A DNA stretch of 64,000 bases from Rubellimicrobium mesophilum DSM 19309 (GCF_000600335.2 NZ_KK088558.1:1-64000); one strand, 5' to 3'. Shown: positions 7,910 to 17,991, counted from the first letter of the stretch. Notes: generated by a model not told the origin, from the sequence alone. Numbers and translations are program-made.

Positions 7910-8698
7910 GCTCCGGCCTGCCCTTCCTCGGACTGCTGGCGCATGACCGTGGTGCCGCCGGCGCTGGGCGCGCCGCCGAGCGGGCCCTTGGGGGTGCGGC
8001 GGAGCGGCGCGAGCGAGCGGACGATCTGGTAGCCCGGCCGGATCATGTAGCCGAGCGGAGCGCTCCAGATGTGCACAAGGCGGGTGAAGGGCGTGATGAG
8101 GAACAGCGTCAGGCCCAGGACGATGTGCAGCTTGTAGATCAGCGCGGCCTCGGACAGGAGGGCGGGCGCGGAGGGGTCGAAGGTGATGAGGGCGTTGGCC
8201 CAGCCCATGAAGCGGATCATCTCCTCGCCGTTGAGGTGCTGCATCGTCCAGTAGGTCGTGCCGATCCCCATCGTCAGCTGGAGCCAGATCAGGATCAGGA
8301 CTAGGATGTCGCCGATGGAGGAGCTGCGCCGGATGCGCGGGTCGAGCAGGCGACGGTGGAGGAGGAGCGTCGCGCCCACCCAGGCCGCGATCCCCGCGAG
8401 GCCGCCGACGACCACGGCCACGATCTGCTTGAAGCCGTGGCTGATGCCCACCGCGTCGACGACGTTGAGTGGGGGTGAGCAGCCCGACGAAGTGGCCGAC
8501 GAGGAGAACCAGAATCCCGATGTGGAAGAGGTTCGAGCCCCAGATCATCTGGCGCCGTCGCAGGAACTGGCTCGAATTGGCGCGCCAACTGTATTGGGCC
8601 GCGTCGAAGCGGAAGATCGAGCCCACGACGAGCACCGTCACCGCCAGGTAGGGATACCAGCCGAAGGCGAGCTGGTTCAGAAGTTCGTTCCAGGTCAT
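7906..8698 (-). CDS. narI: respiratory nitrate reductase gamma subunit NarI (frameshifted)
   Basis: Cytochrome b subunit that anchors NarGH in the membrane and takes electrons from quinol through two haems. The first part reads MTWNELLNQLAFGWYPYLAVTVLVVGSIFR and ends at HFVGLLTP. The rest (NVVDAVGISHGFKQIVAVVVGGLAGIAAW through LIYKLHIVLGLTLFLITPFTRLVHIWSAPLGYM) continues in another frame. One extra base in 8470-8475 (GAGTGGGGGTGAG) breaks the gene; removing it restores about 263 residues with five membrane helices and the haem-ligand histidines. This is probably a consensus error. It follows narJ by 10 bp and overlaps the PpiC gene. Confidence 0.88.
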
Positions 8699-8708
8699 CG
8701 CGTCCTCC

Positions 8709-9410
8709 CTAGCCCTTGGTGCCGTTGCGCGCCGCGACCATCGCCTTGCCGGCCGCGCGCAGGCGGGCGACGATCCCCGTCGGCCCGCCCATCTCGTGGG
8801 AGGCCATGAAGGTCACGGCCTTCTCCTCCCATTCCTCGTCGATCCGCGCCGGGTCGTCGCTGGGCGCCCTCTCCCGGAGCTCGCCCAGCGCGTCCTGGTC
8901 CGGCTTGGCCTGCGCCAGCGCGACGAGGCCGCCCAGCACCGCCGCGTAGTCGGAGCCCCGCTCGGTCAGGCGCTCCTCCAGGGCGGCGAAGACGTGGAGC
9001 GGCTGCCCCAGCCAGTCCCGCGCCTCCTCGGGCGGGAGGCACGAGGCGAACTCGGCGAAGACGGGGATGAAGTCGGGAAGCTCCGGGCCGTCGAGGAAGA
9101 AGCCCTTCTCCAGATACTGCTGCCCGAGGTCGATGAGCGCCTGGCCTCGTTCCTTGTTGTCGCCGTGGACGTGCTCGAAGAGGTGGAGCGAGAGCGACCG
9201 CGAGCGGTCGAAGAGCTCGCTGTAGGCCGACTGGGAGTCGAGGAGGTCGTCCCGCTCCAGCCGGTCGAGGAGCGGGTCGAGCCGGCGCCGGGCGGCGCGG
9301 GGCAGGGCGCGCTCGGAGGAGAGCGCCTCGCGGATCTCGGGGATGGCGGCCTTGAGGTCCTGGGACGGGTAGCCCAGGAGCGCCGCGAGGGTGCGGAGCG
9401 TCAGTCTCAT
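8709..9410 (-). CDS. narJ: nitrate reductase molybdenum cofactor assembly chaperone NarJ
   Basis: 233 residues. NarJ is a dedicated cytoplasmic chaperone that holds apo-NarGH and helps load the molybdenum cofactor and Fe-S centres; it is not part of the final enzyme. The TorD/NarJ family start LRTLAALLGYPSQDL, the AYSELFDRSRSLSLHLFEHVHGD..RGQALIDL block and the LPDFIPVFAEFAS segment are diagnostic. The ATG at 9410 overlaps the narH stop (ATGA). Codon use and frame are intact. It lies in the usual order narG-H-J-I. Confidence 0.94.
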   Translation of the reverse strand: MRLTLRTLAALLGYPSQDLKAAIPEIREALSSERALPRAARRRLDPLLDRLERDDLLDSQSAYSELFDRSRSLSLHLFEHVHGDNKERGQALIDLGQQYLEKGFFLDGPELPDFIPVFAEFASCLPPEEARDWLGQPLHVFAALEERLTERGSDYAAVLGGLVALAQAKPDQDALGELRERAPSDDPARIDEEWEEKAVTFMASHEMGGPTGIVARLRAAGKAMVAARNGTKG

Positions 9411-10933
9411 GTCGGCACGTCCATGTTCGGGTGGCGCGGCGTGCGCTTGGTGCCGCCGAAGAGGTTGACCTTGGTGGCCCCCGTCGTCGTCTCGCGGAAG
9501 CCGAAGCCGGTGGAGCCGCGCAGCATGTAGGCGTCCTCCTCCAGCTCGCGGTGGGCGGTCGGGATGACGTAGCGGTCCTCGTAGGCGGCGAGCGCCATGA
9601 CCTTGTACATCTCCTCGATGGTCGCCGCGCTGAGGCCCACGCGCTCGGCGATGGAGGGGTCGATGCGGCCCTCGACGCTCTTGGCGCGCATGTAGGACCG
9701 CATCGCGAGCATCCTCTCCAGCGCCTGCGCGACCGGCGCCTCGTCCCCGGCGGTCAGGAGGTTGGCGAGGTAGCGCAGCGGGATGCGCAAGCTCCGCACG
9801 TCCGGCATCCCGTCCACGGCGCTGATCTTGCCGGCCTCGTGCGCCGACTGGATGGGCGAGAGGGGCGGGACATACCAGACCATCGGCAGGGTGCGGTATT
9901 CGGGGTGGAGGGGGAAGGCCACCTTCCACTCCATCGCCATCTTCCAGATCGGCGACTGGATCGCGGCCATGAGCCACTGGTCGGGGATGCCCTGCGCGCG
10001 CGCCTCGGCCTGCACGGCGGGGTCCTTCGGGTCCAGGAAGACCGAGAGCTGGGCCGGGTACAGGTCCTTCTCGTTCTCGACCGAGGCCGCCGCCTCGATC
10101 CGGTCGGCATCGTAGAGCACCACGCCCAGGTAGCGGATGCGGCCCACGCAGGTCTCGGAGCAGACGGTGGGCTGGCCGGTCTCGATCCGGGGGTAGCAGA
10201 AGATGCACTTCTCGGCCTTCCCCGAGGCCCAGTTGTAGTAGACCTTCTTGTAGGGGCAGCCGGACATGCACATCCGCCAGCCCCGGCACCTCTCCTGGTC
10301 CACGAGGACGATGCCGTCCTCGGCCCGCTTGTAGATCGCCCCCGAGGGGCAGGAGGCGAGGCAGGAGGGGTTGAGGCAATGCTCGCAGAGCCTCGGGAGA
10401 TACATCAGGAAGGTCTTCTCGAACTCGCCGTAGATCTCCTTCTCGACGCCCTCGAAGTTGTAGTCGCGCGAGCGGGAGCTGAACTCGCCGCCCAGCATGT
10501 CCTCCCAGTTGCCGGACCACTCGATCTTGGTCATCACCTCGCCGGTGACGAGGCTGCGCGGCTTGGCCGAGGGCTGGGCCTGGAGCTCGGGCGCGTTCTG
10601 GAGCCACTCGTATTCGAAGGTGTAGGGCTCGTAGAAGTCGTCGATCTCGGGCAAATGCGGGTTGGCGAAGATCTTGGAGAGGATGCGCCACTTGGCCCCC
10701 TGGCGCGGGACGATCTTGCCGTTCGGCTTGCGCATCCAGCCGCCCTTCCAGCGCTTCTGGTTCTCCCAGTCCTTGGGATAGCCGATGCCGGGCTTGGACT
10801 CGACGTTGTTGAACCAGACGTATTCGACGCCTTCGCGGTTGGTCCACACGTTCTTGCAGGTGATCGAGCAGGTGTGGCAGCCGATGCACTTGTCGAGGTT
10901 CAGGACCATCGCGATCTGGGCACGGATTCTCAT
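9407..10933 (-). CDS. narH: respiratory nitrate reductase beta subunit NarH
   Basis: 508 residues, the normal length. This iron-sulfur subunit passes electrons from NarI haems to NarG. Cysteine groups are seen at C16-x2-C19-x2-C22-x3-C26 (CIGCHTCSITCKNVWTNREG), then CEHCLNPSCLASCPSGA, CRGWRMCMSGCPYKK (the tryptophan in place of a cysteine marks the 3Fe-4S centre) and CIFCYPRIETGQPTVCSETC. The C-terminal part YRTLPMVWYVPPLSPIQS is typical. The start is the ATG at 10933, which overlaps the stop of a 26-codon micro-frame produced by a local duplication. The stop overlaps narJ. Confidence 0.96.
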   Translation of the reverse strand: MRIRAQIAMVLNLDKCIGCHTCSITCKNVWTNREGVEYVWFNNVESKPGIGYPKDWENQKRWKGGWMRKPNGKIVPRQGAKWRILSKIFANPHLPEIDDFYEPYTFEYEWLQNAPELQAQPSAKPRSLVTGEVMTKIEWSGNWEDMLGGEFSSRSRDYNFEGVEKEIYGEFEKTFLMYLPRLCEHCLNPSCLASCPSGAIYKRAEDGIVLVDQERCRGWRMCMSGCPYKKVYYNWASGKAEKCIFCYPRIETGQPTVCSETCVGRIRYLGVVLYDADRIEAAASVENEKDLYPAQLSVFLDPKDPAVQAEARAQGIPDQWLMAAIQSPIWKMAMEWKVAFPLHPEYRTLPMVWYVPPLSPIQSAHEAGKISAVDGMPDVRSLRIPLRYLANLLTAGDEAPVAQALERMLAMRSYMRAKSVEGRIDPSIAERVGLSAATIEEMYKVMALAAYEDRYVIPTAHRELEEDAYMLRGSTGFGFRETTTGATKVNLFGGTKRTPRHPNMDVPT

Positions 10934-11033
10934 TGCGCGGCCTCCTGGCGTCCGGGTCGGTCGGAGCGGTCGGCAATGAGGGCCATCGCGATCTGGGCTC
11001 GGTTCCTCATTCGGCGGCCTCCTGGCGTCCGGG
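10907..11033. repeat. tandem duplication of the narG/narH junction
   Basis: Segments 10907-10956 and 10984-11033 are about 90% identical (CATCGCGATCTGGGC...CCTCCTGGCGTCCGGG) at a 77-bp offset. Each holds the last codons of narG, the ribosome binding region GGAGG and the first nine codons of narH. The duplication gives narH a second upstream start that opens the 26-codon frame. Confidence 0.85.
10930..11010 (-). CDS. 26-codon coupled micro-ORF at the narG-narH junction
   Basis: Between narG and narH the minus strand reads ATG AGG AAC CGA..., a 26-residue frame (MRNRAQIAMALIADRSDRPG then RQEAAQ). Its first nine residues copy the start of NarH (MRIRAQIAM) and its last residues copy the end of NarG (GRQEAA). 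It begins inside the narG stop (ATGA, 11007-11010) and ends inside the narH start (ATGA, 10930-10933). It arises from the 77-bp-offset duplication described separately. Whether the peptide has a role is unknown; it could simply carry ribosomes from narG to narH. Confidence 0.45.
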   Translation of the reverse strand: MRNRAQIAMALIADRSDRPGRQEAAQ

Positions 11034-14000
11034 TTGTCGTCCGCCCCAGTCGGCGCTGCCGGTCGGGGCCTGGTCGGTGTCGTCGGCTTCCTTGTCGAAC
11101 CAGTTGATCTGGCTCATCTTGCGGACGATCACCATCTCGTCGCGGTTGGCGCCCACGGTGCCGTAGTAGTTGAAGCCGTAGGAGAGCTGCACGTAGCCCC
11201 CGATCATGTGGGTGGGCTTCATGTTGATCCGCGTCACCGAGTTGTGGATGCCGCCCCGCACGTTCGTGACCTCGGAGCCCACGGTGTTCACCAGCTTCTC
11301 CTGCGCGTGGTACATGATGCAGGAGCCGGGCATGATGCGCTGGCTGACGATGGCCCGCGCGGTGAGCGCGCCGTTGACGTTGAAGACCTCGATCCAGTCG
11401 TTGTCCACGATCCCGGCGGCGCGGGCGTCGTCCTCGCTGATCCAGACCGCGGGGCCGCCGCGGTTGAGGCTCAGCATGATGAGGTTCTCGGTGTAGGTGG
11501 AGTGGATGCCCCCATTTCTGGTGCGGCGTCAGGAAGTTGAGCACGACCTCCTTGTTGCCGTTGGGGATCGCGCCCAGCGCCTCGCGGATGCTGCGGGTGT
11601 CGATGGGCGGCTTCCAGGTCACGAAGGCCTCGCCGAAGGCGCGCATCCAGTGGTGGTCCTGGTAGAGCTGCTGCCGGCCCGACAGGGTCCGCCAGGGGAT
11701 CAGCTCGTGCACGTTGGTCCAGCCGGCGTTGTAGCAGATGCTCTCGTGCTCGATCCCCGACCAGGTGGGCGAGGAGATGATCTTCCTCGGCTGCGCGGCC
11801 ACGTCGCGGAAGCGGATCTTCTCCTCCTCCCGCCCCTCGGCAAGGTGGACGTGGTCGCGGCCCGTGGCGTGGCCGAGGGTCTCCCAGGCCTTCACGGCGA
11901 CCGCGCCGTTCGTCTCGGGCGCGAGCATCAGGATCGTCTCGCAGGCGTCGATGTCGGTGTCCACCTTGGGGCGCCCGGCTGTCGGCCCGGCCGGGACGCG
12001 GCCGTTGAGGTCGCCCAGGAGCCTCACCTCGGCCTCGGCGTTCCAGGTGAGGCCCTTGGAGCCGTTGCCGAGCTTCTCGACCAGGGGGCCGAGCGCGGTG
12101 AAGCGGGCGAAGGTCGCGGGGTAGTCGCGCTCCACGATGTGCACGCTGGGCATGGTCTTGCCCGGGATGGGCTCGCATTCGCCCTTGGCCCAGTCCTTGG
12201 GCTCGTAGGGCTGGGCGATCTCGCTCGGCGTGTCGTGGAGCGTGGGCATGAGCACCACGTCGTGTTCGACGCCCAGCACCTCGGGCGCGACTTCCGAGAA
12301 CTTCTGCGCGATGCCCCGGAAGATGTTCCAGTCGCTCCGCGCCTCCCACGACGGGTCCACCGCCGCCGTGAGCGGGTGGATGAACGGGTGCATGTCCGTG
12401 GTGTTGAGGTCGTGCTTCTCGTACCAGGTCGCCGTGGGCAGCACGACGTCGCAGTAGAGGCTCGTGGTGGACATGCGGAAGTCGATGTTCACCATCAGGT
12501 CGAGCTTGCCGACGGGCGCCTCGTCGCGCCAGACGACCTCGGTCGGGCGCTGGATCCCGGCGCGGTCCTCCGTCCCCACGACCCCGTGCTGCGAGCCCAC
12601 GAAGTGCTTCAGGAAGTATTCGTGGCCCTTGCCCGAGGCGCCGAGCACGTTCGACCGCCAGAAGAACATGTTGCGCGGCCAGTTGCGCGGGTGGTCGGGG
12701 TCCTTGCTGGCGAACTGGAGCTCGCCCGAGCGCAGCCCCGCGACCACGGCCTCGCCGGGGTTCTGGCCGCCCTGGGCGATGGCGCGGCCGACCGCGAGAG
12801 GGTTGGCGTTGAGCTGCGGCGCGGAAGGCAGCCAGCCCATCCGCTCGGCCCGGTGGTTGTAGTCGATCAGCGTCCCCGACCAGTCGCCGGGCGGGGCGGT
12901 GGGCGACAGCAGCTCGGAGACCTTGAGCGTCTCGTAGCGCCACTGGTCGGTGTGGGCGTAGAAGAAGCTCGTGCCGCCCATCTGGCGCGGCGGCCGCGTC
13001 CAGTCGAGCGCGAAGGCGAGGGGCAGCCAGCCCGTCTGCGGGCGCAGCTTCTCCTGCCCCACGTAATGCGACCAGCCGCCGCCCGATTGGCCGATGCAGC
13101 CGCACATCACCAGGAGCTGGATGATGCCGCGGTAGCTCATGTCCATGTGGTACCAGTGGTTGAGCCCGGCCCCGAGGATCACCATGGAGCGGCCCTTGGT
13201 GATGTCGGCGTTCTGCGCGAACTCGCGGGCGACCTGCACGATGGCCTGGCGCGGCACGCCCGTCACCTTCTCGGCCCAGGCGGGCGTGCAGGGGACGTCC
13301 TCGTCGTAGCCCTTGGCGACGTTCGCGCCACCGAAGCCCCGGTCGAGCCCGTAGCTCGCGCAGTAGAGGTCGAAGACGGTGGCGACCCGCATCCGCCCGC
13401 CATCGGCGGTGGCGATCTCCTTCACGGGCACCTGCCGCATCAGGATGCGGTCGTGGTTGGTCGCGGTCCATTCGTGCGGGGCGGTGTCGCCGAAATAGGG
13501 GAAGGCGACGGGGAGCGTCGCGTCCTGAATCCCGGCCAGGCTGAGGCGCAGGCGGGTGTCGCGGCCTTGGCCGTCCTTCTCCTCGAGGTTCCACTTGCCC
13601 TGCTCGCCCCAGCGGAAGCCGACCGAGCCCGTGGGCGCCACGAACTCGCCCGAGGCCTCGTCGATGCCGATGGTCTTCCAGTCGGGGTTGTTGGCCTCGC
13701 CCAAGCCCCCGGGCAGTCCGCCGCGCGCAGCATCCGGTCGGGGACGAGCCGCCCGTCCTGCTCGCGCAAGGTCACGAGGAGGGGGAAGTCGGAATACTTG
13801 CGGGCGTAGTCGGTGAAGTATTCGGATTGCCGGTCGAGGTAGAACTCGCGCAGGACCACATGGCCGAAGGCGAGCGCGAGCGCTGCGTCGGTGCCCTGCT
13901 TGGGATGCAGCCACATGTCCGAGAACTTGGCGGCCTCGTTGAAGTCGGGCGCGATGACGACCGACTTGGCGCCCCGATACCGGACCTCGGAGTAGAAATG

Positions 14001-14792
14001 CGCGTCGGGTGCCCGGGTCATGGGGATGTTGGAGCCCCAGACGAGGAGGAAGCCCGCGTTGTACCAGTCCGCGCTCTCGGGCACGTCCGTCTGCTCGCCC
14101 CAGGTCTGGGGCGAGGAGGGGGGCAGGTCGCAGTACCAGTCGTAGAAGCTGAGGAGGGTCCCGCCGATCAGCGACAGGTAGCGGCTCCCGGCGGCGTAGG
14201 AGATCATCGACATGGCCGGGATGGGCGAGAAGCCGGCGATGCGGTCGGGGCCGTATTCGCGGATCGTGTAGGCGTTGGCGGCGGCGATGATCTCGTTGAC
14301 CTCGTCCCAGCCGACGCGGACGAAGCCGCCGCGCCCGCGCCGCGACACCCAGTCCCGCCGCTTCTGCTGGTCCTGCACGATCGAGGCCCAGGCCGCGACC
14401 GGCGTCAACGTCGCCCGCGCCGCGCGCCAGTGGCGGATGAGCCGCGCCCGCACCAGGGGGTATTTGATGCGCGTGCCCGAGTAGAGATACCACGAGTAGC
14501 TCGCCCCGCGCGGGCAGCCGCGCGGCTCGTGGTTGGGGAGGTCGGGGCGGGTCCGGGGATAGTCGGTCTGCTGCGTCTCCCAGGTGACGATCCCGCCCTT
14601 GACGTAGATCTTCCACGAGCACGACCCGGTGCAGTTCACCCCATGGGTGGACCGCACGATCTTGTCCGCCGCCCAGCGCTTCCGGTAGGCGTCCTCCCAT
14701 TGCCGGCTGTCCTGGCTGATGAAGCCGTGGCCACCCGAGAACGTCTCCTGCTGGCGCCGGAAGTAGGTGAGTCGGTCGAGGAAATGGCTCAT
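11007..14792 (-). CDS. narG: respiratory nitrate reductase alpha subunit NarG (two frameshifts)
   Basis: Catalytic molybdopterin subunit reducing nitrate to nitrite at the cytoplasmic face. The N-terminal tail MSHFLDRLTYFRRQQETFS precedes the FS0 cluster region HGVNCTGSCSWKIYVKGG, followed by NHEPRGCPRGASYSWY, the Mo-ligand region WYNAGFLLVWGSNIPMTRAPDAH and many MGD-binding blocks. Reading is broken twice: a C run at 13706-13710 (plus strand) needs one more base, and the C run at 11509-11513 has one too many. Correcting both gives about 1261 residues, the normal NarG length, ending in GRQEAAE. The start overlaps the narK stop (ATGA). The two errors offset each other, which together with the homopolymer context points to consensus error. 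Confidence 0.92.
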
Positions 14793-17521
14793 GTCGCGCT
14801 CCCGGTTGCGGCGGTGATGGTGTCCTGGCGGGCCCGGGCGCGCTCGTCCTCGCGGAGGAGGCCGCGCGGGCCGCTGTAGACCCACCAGGTCATGCCCAGG
14901 CAGGTCGCGTAGAAGATCAGGAATCCCCAGAGCGCCAGGTTCGCGGTGCCCGTCGCGGCGATGGAGGTCCCGTAGGCCTTGGGGATGTAGAAGGCCCCGT
15001 AGGCCGCGATGGCCGAGGTGAAGCCGATGACCGCGGCGGACTCGCGCTCGGCCTGGCGGCGGCGCTCGGCCAGGGGCTGGTCGGGGGCCGCGCGGTCGAC
15101 GACGTGCCGCATGATCCCGGGGACCATCTGGAAGGTCGAGGCGTTGCCCACCCCGCTCGCGGCGAAGAGCACGAGGACCATCGCGAAGAAGCCCAGGAAG
15201 CTCTGGAGGTCGAGGAACCAGACCATGCCCAGGATGGCGAGGATCTGGACCGCGAAGACCCAGAAGGTCACGCGCGCCCCGCCGTACTTGTCCGAGACCC
15301 AGCCCGTCCCGGCCCGCGACAGCGCGCCGACGAGCGGCCCGAGGAAGACGTAGCTCTGCGCGTTCACGTCCGGGAAGACGAGCTTCGTCAGCAGCGGGAA
15401 GCCCGCCGACATGCCGATGAAGGTCCCGAAGGTGCCGGTGTAGAGCCAGCACATGAGCCAGGTGTGCCCGCGCCGGAAGATCGCGGCCTGATCGGCGAAG
15501 GAGGCCCGGGCGCTCAGGATGTCGTTCATCCCGAACCAGGCGGCCAGCGTCCCGATCATGATGAACGGCACCCAGACGAAGCCCGCGTTCTGCATCCAGA
15601 GCCGGCCGCCCTCGGCCGTCGCCTGCGCCTGTCCGCCCAGCGCCCCGAAGAGGCCGAAGGTGATGACCACCGGCACGAGGAACTGCATGACGCTGACGCC
15701 GAGGTTGCCCAGGCCCCCGTTGAGCGCGAGCGCGTTGCCCTTCTCGGACTTGGGATAGAACCAGCCGATGTTCGCCATGGAGGAGGCGAAGTTGCCGCCG
15801 CCCAGGCCGCAGAGGAGGGCCAGCGCGAGGAAGATCAGGTACGGCGTGGTGGGGTCCTGCACGGCGTAGCCGATGCCGAAGGCCGGGACGAGCAGCGACG
15901 CCGTCGAGATCGTAGTCCAGAGCCGCCCGCCGAAGACCGGCACGAGGAAGGCGTAGAAGATGCGCAAGGTCGCGCCCGAGAGCCCCGGCACCGCCGCGAG
16001 CCAGAAGAGCTGGTCCGTGGTGAAGTCGAAGCCGATGGCGGGCAGGCGCGCCACGACGACGCTCCAGACCATCCAGACGGCGAAGCTGAGGAGCAGGCAG
16101 TAGATCGAGATCCACAGGTTGCGCCGCGCGATGGGGCGGCCGGTGCTGGTCCAGAAGGCCGGCTCCTCGGGCCGCCAGTCCTCGATCGCGCCCGCGCGGG
16201 CCGGGATGACGATGCCGGGCTCGCCCATGCCCTGCATCTCCGGGAACTCGGGCAGCTCGGCGGGCCGGGCGGCGCGGCGCTCCATCTGCCGGATGGCGAC
16301 GTGCATCCAGATGAAGGCGATCGAGACGAGGAGGAAGAGGAGCGCGAAGCAGCTCGTCCAGACGCCCGTGAGGTCGTTCAGCACCCCGAAGGCGAGCGGC
16401 AGGACGAAGCCGCCCAGGCCGCCGATCATCCCCACGAGGCCGCCCACGGCGCCGACGTGGTGCGGGTAGTAGGCCGGGATGTGCTTGAACACCGCCGCCT
16501 TGCCGAGGCTCATGAAGAAGCCCAGCACGAAGATCGTGACGAGGAAGGGGATCAGCCCCATCGAGGTCGAGAAGGTGATCGGCCCGCTGACGGCGTGGAT
16601 GGTGTAGGTGGTGGGCGGGTAGCTCAGCATGAAGGTGCAGAGCACCGAGACGCCGAAGGTCCAGTACAGCACCGCCCGCGCGCCGTAGCGGTCCGACAGG
16701 TGCCCGCCATAGACGCGGAAGAGGCTCGCCGGGATCGAATAGAAGGCCGCGAGGACCCCGGCCGTCTTCACGTCGAGCCCGTAGACGTCCACGAGGTAGT
16801 GCGGCAGCCAGAGCACGAGCCCCATGAAGGCGCCGAAGACGAAGAAGTAGTAGAGCGAGAAGCGCCAGACCTGGATGTTGCGGAGCACCGAGAGCTGCTC
16901 GCGCAGGGGGGCGCCCCGGCGTCCCTCGCGCTGGCGCGCAAGCTGGTCGGGGTCCTCCTTGGTCAGGAGCAGGAAGGCCACCGCCATGATGAGCAGCCCC
17001 ACGGCCCAGATGCGGGCCACGGATTCCCAGCCCATCGCCACCATGACGAAGGGCGCGAGGAGCTTAGTGACGGCGCTGCCCACGTTGCCCGCGCCGAAGA
17101 TGCCGAGCGCGAGCCCCTGCTGCCGGGGCGGGTAGAACTTGGAGACGTAGGCCACGCCCACGGAGAAGGACCCGCCCGCGATCCCGACCCCGAGCGCCGC
17201 GAGGAGCAGCATGGGATAGGTATGGGCGTAGGAGGTGAGGAAGGCCGCGGCGGCGCCGGCCACCATGACGCCCGCGAAGAGCCGCCGCCCGCCGAACTGG
17301 TCGGACCAGGCGCCCAGCAGGATGCGCGACAGCGAGCCGGTGACGACCGGCGTGCCGATGAGCAGGCCGAACTGGGTCTCCGAGAGGCCGAGCTCCTGCT
17401 TGATGCCCATGCCGATGATGGAGAAGATCGTCCAGACCGCGAAGCAGGCCGTGAAGGCCACCGTGCTGGTCCAGAGCGCCTGGTTCGCGCCCGGGGCGGG
17501 GCGGTCGGTTTCAGTGGGCAT
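14789..17521 (-). CDS. narK: fused double nitrate/nitrite transporter NarK (NarK1-NarK2)
   Basis: 910 residues, twice the size of a single MFS carrier. Two complete 12-helix NarK units are joined: unit 1 from ALWTSTVAFTACFAVWTIFSIIG to about residue 430, a linker near REE(P)AFW, and unit 2 from RRNLWISIYCLLLSFAVWMVWSVVV to the end. Each has the nitrate signature region (GVGIAGGSFSVGVAYVSKFYP; GLGGGNFASSMANIGWFYP). In Paracoccus the NarK1 unit works as a proton-nitrate symporter and NarK2 as a nitrate/nitrite exchanger. I chose the ATG at 17521 (MPTETDRPAPG). The stop overlaps narG, so this is the first gene of narKGHJI, with its promoter in the 470-bp region upstream. Confidence 0.95.
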   Translation of the reverse strand: MPTETDRPAPGANQALWTSTVAFTACFAVWTIFSIIGMGIKQELGLSETQFGLLIGTPVVTGSLSRILLGAWSDQFGGRRLFAGVMVAGAAAAFLTSYAHTYPMLLLAALGVGIAGGSFSVGVAYVSKFYPPRQQGLALGIFGAGNVGSAVTKLLAPFVMVAMGWESVARIWAVGLLIMAVAFLLLTKEDPDQLARQREGRRGAPLREQLSVLRNIQVWRFSLYYFFVFGAFMGLVLWLPHYLVDVYGLDVKTAGVLAAFYSIPASLFRVYGGHLSDRYGARAVLYWTFGVSVLCTFMLSYPPTTYTIHAVSGPITFSTSMGLIPFLVTIFVLGFFMSLGKAAVFKHIPAYYPHHVGAVGGLVGMIGGLGGFVLPLAFGVLNDLTGVWTSCFALLFLLVSIAFIWMHVAIRQMERRAARPAELPEFPEMQGMGEPGIVIPARAGAIEDWRPEEPAFWTSTGRPIARRNLWISIYCLLLSFAVWMVWSVVVARLPAIGFDFTTDQLFWLAAVPGLSGATLRIFYAFLVPVFGGRLWTTISTASLLVPAFGIGYAVQDPTTPYLIFLALALLCGLGGGNFASSMANIGWFYPKSEKGNALALNGGLGNLGVSVMQFLVPVVITFGLFGALGGQAQATAEGGRLWMQNAGFVWVPFIMIGTLAAWFGMNDILSARASFADQAAIFRRGHTWLMCWLYTGTFGTFIGMSAGFPLLTKLVFPDVNAQSYVFLGPLVGALSRAGTGWVSDKYGGARVTFWVFAVQILAILGMVWFLDLQSFLGFFAMVLVLFAASGVGNASTFQMVPGIMRHVVDRAAPDQPLAERRRQAERESAAVIGFTSAIAAYGAFYIPKAYGTSIAATGTANLALWGFLIFYATCLGMTWWVYSGPRGLLREDERARARQDTITAATGSAT

Positions 17522-17736
17522 GGTCGTCACCGTTCGTCGGGCAGGGGAGCGGGCACGGACGCAGGTCGCGCCGCCAGGGCGGGCCGATGATGGGGATCCC
17601 GTGCGAAGCCCGGATGGAACCCCGGAGCCGGCCCGCCGCCGAGGCATGCGGGACGCCCGGGCGACCCGGACATGCGACGGGCCGTGTGGCGGCCCGCTTC
17701 AAGCTGGAGGTCCAAGCGCCCAAGCGCGCTGCTCCC

Positions 17737-17750
17737 TCGACCCTGTTCAA
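17737..17750 (-). promoter_or_regulatory. degenerate FNR/Dnr-like box upstream of narK
   Basis: The minus strand reads TTGAACAGGGTCGA, which keeps TTGA and TC.A of the TTGAT-N4-ATCAA pattern (7 of 10 consensus bases). It is about 215 bp before the narK start. Weak evidence; a site with better symmetry was not found. Confidence 0.25.
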
Positions 17751-17820
17751 CGGTGGACGAACCCCGGCCCTGTCCGGCAGATCGCAGCGGCCGCCTGTCC
17801 CACGCACCGCCTTCAGGCGC

Positions 17821-17839
17821 CGAAACGCATACGGTTTCG
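17821..17839. promoter_or_regulatory. inverted repeat upstream of narK
   Basis: CGAAACGCATACGGTTTCG: arms CGAAAC and GTTTCG, seven bases apart. It lies between the hemN terminator and narK and could be an operator; no regulator family is recognised from its sequence. Confidence 0.3.
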
Positions 17840-17854
17840 TGATAGTTCCGTGAT

Positions 17855-17896
17855 TGGAAAAGAAAAAGGCCGCGGTGGTGGAACACCCCCGCGGCC
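17855..17896 (-). terminator. intrinsic terminator downstream of hemN
   Basis: On the minus strand a hairpin of about 12 pairs is formed (GGCCGC with GCGGCC, plus GG/CC and GGTG/CACC inside, one mismatch, loop of three), followed by CTTTTTCTTTTCC. It lies about 95 bp after the hemN stop in hemN orientation and should shield narK from read-through. Confidence 0.8.
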
Positions 17897-17991
17897 GGCT
17901 GATGGTGCTGCGCAACCCTGTCGCTCGTCTCGACACGGGCCCCGGGACCCCCTCGATCCGAGAGGGGCCCCTGGGAATGGGCAATGATTGT

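Larger units (their letters stand above)
17522..17991. other. intergenic region between hemN and narK (promoter and terminator)
   Basis: 470 bp without a convincing gene. It should hold the promoter of narKGHJI and the end of the hemN transcript. I see an intrinsic terminator (17855-17896), an inverted repeat (17821-17839) and a degenerate FNR/Dnr-like box (17737-17750), each listed separately. No TTGCG-N4-CGCAA palindrome like that before ubiT is present. Confidence 0.6.

Noticed and set aside
6986-8698. Single 570-codon gene fusing NarI and the PpiC isomerase
   Set aside because: The middle section is out of frame for both families; a one-base correction separates a normal narI and a ppiC gene with ATGA overlap.
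11497-13809. 770-codon plus-strand open frame opposite narG
   Set aside because: Shadow of narG; no start signal or motif, and narG motifs are explicit on the other strand.
15104-17590. 828-codon plus-strand open frame opposite narK
   Set aside because: It is the antisense shadow of a clearly coding membrane protein gene, rich in Glu/Arg/His with no family resemblance.
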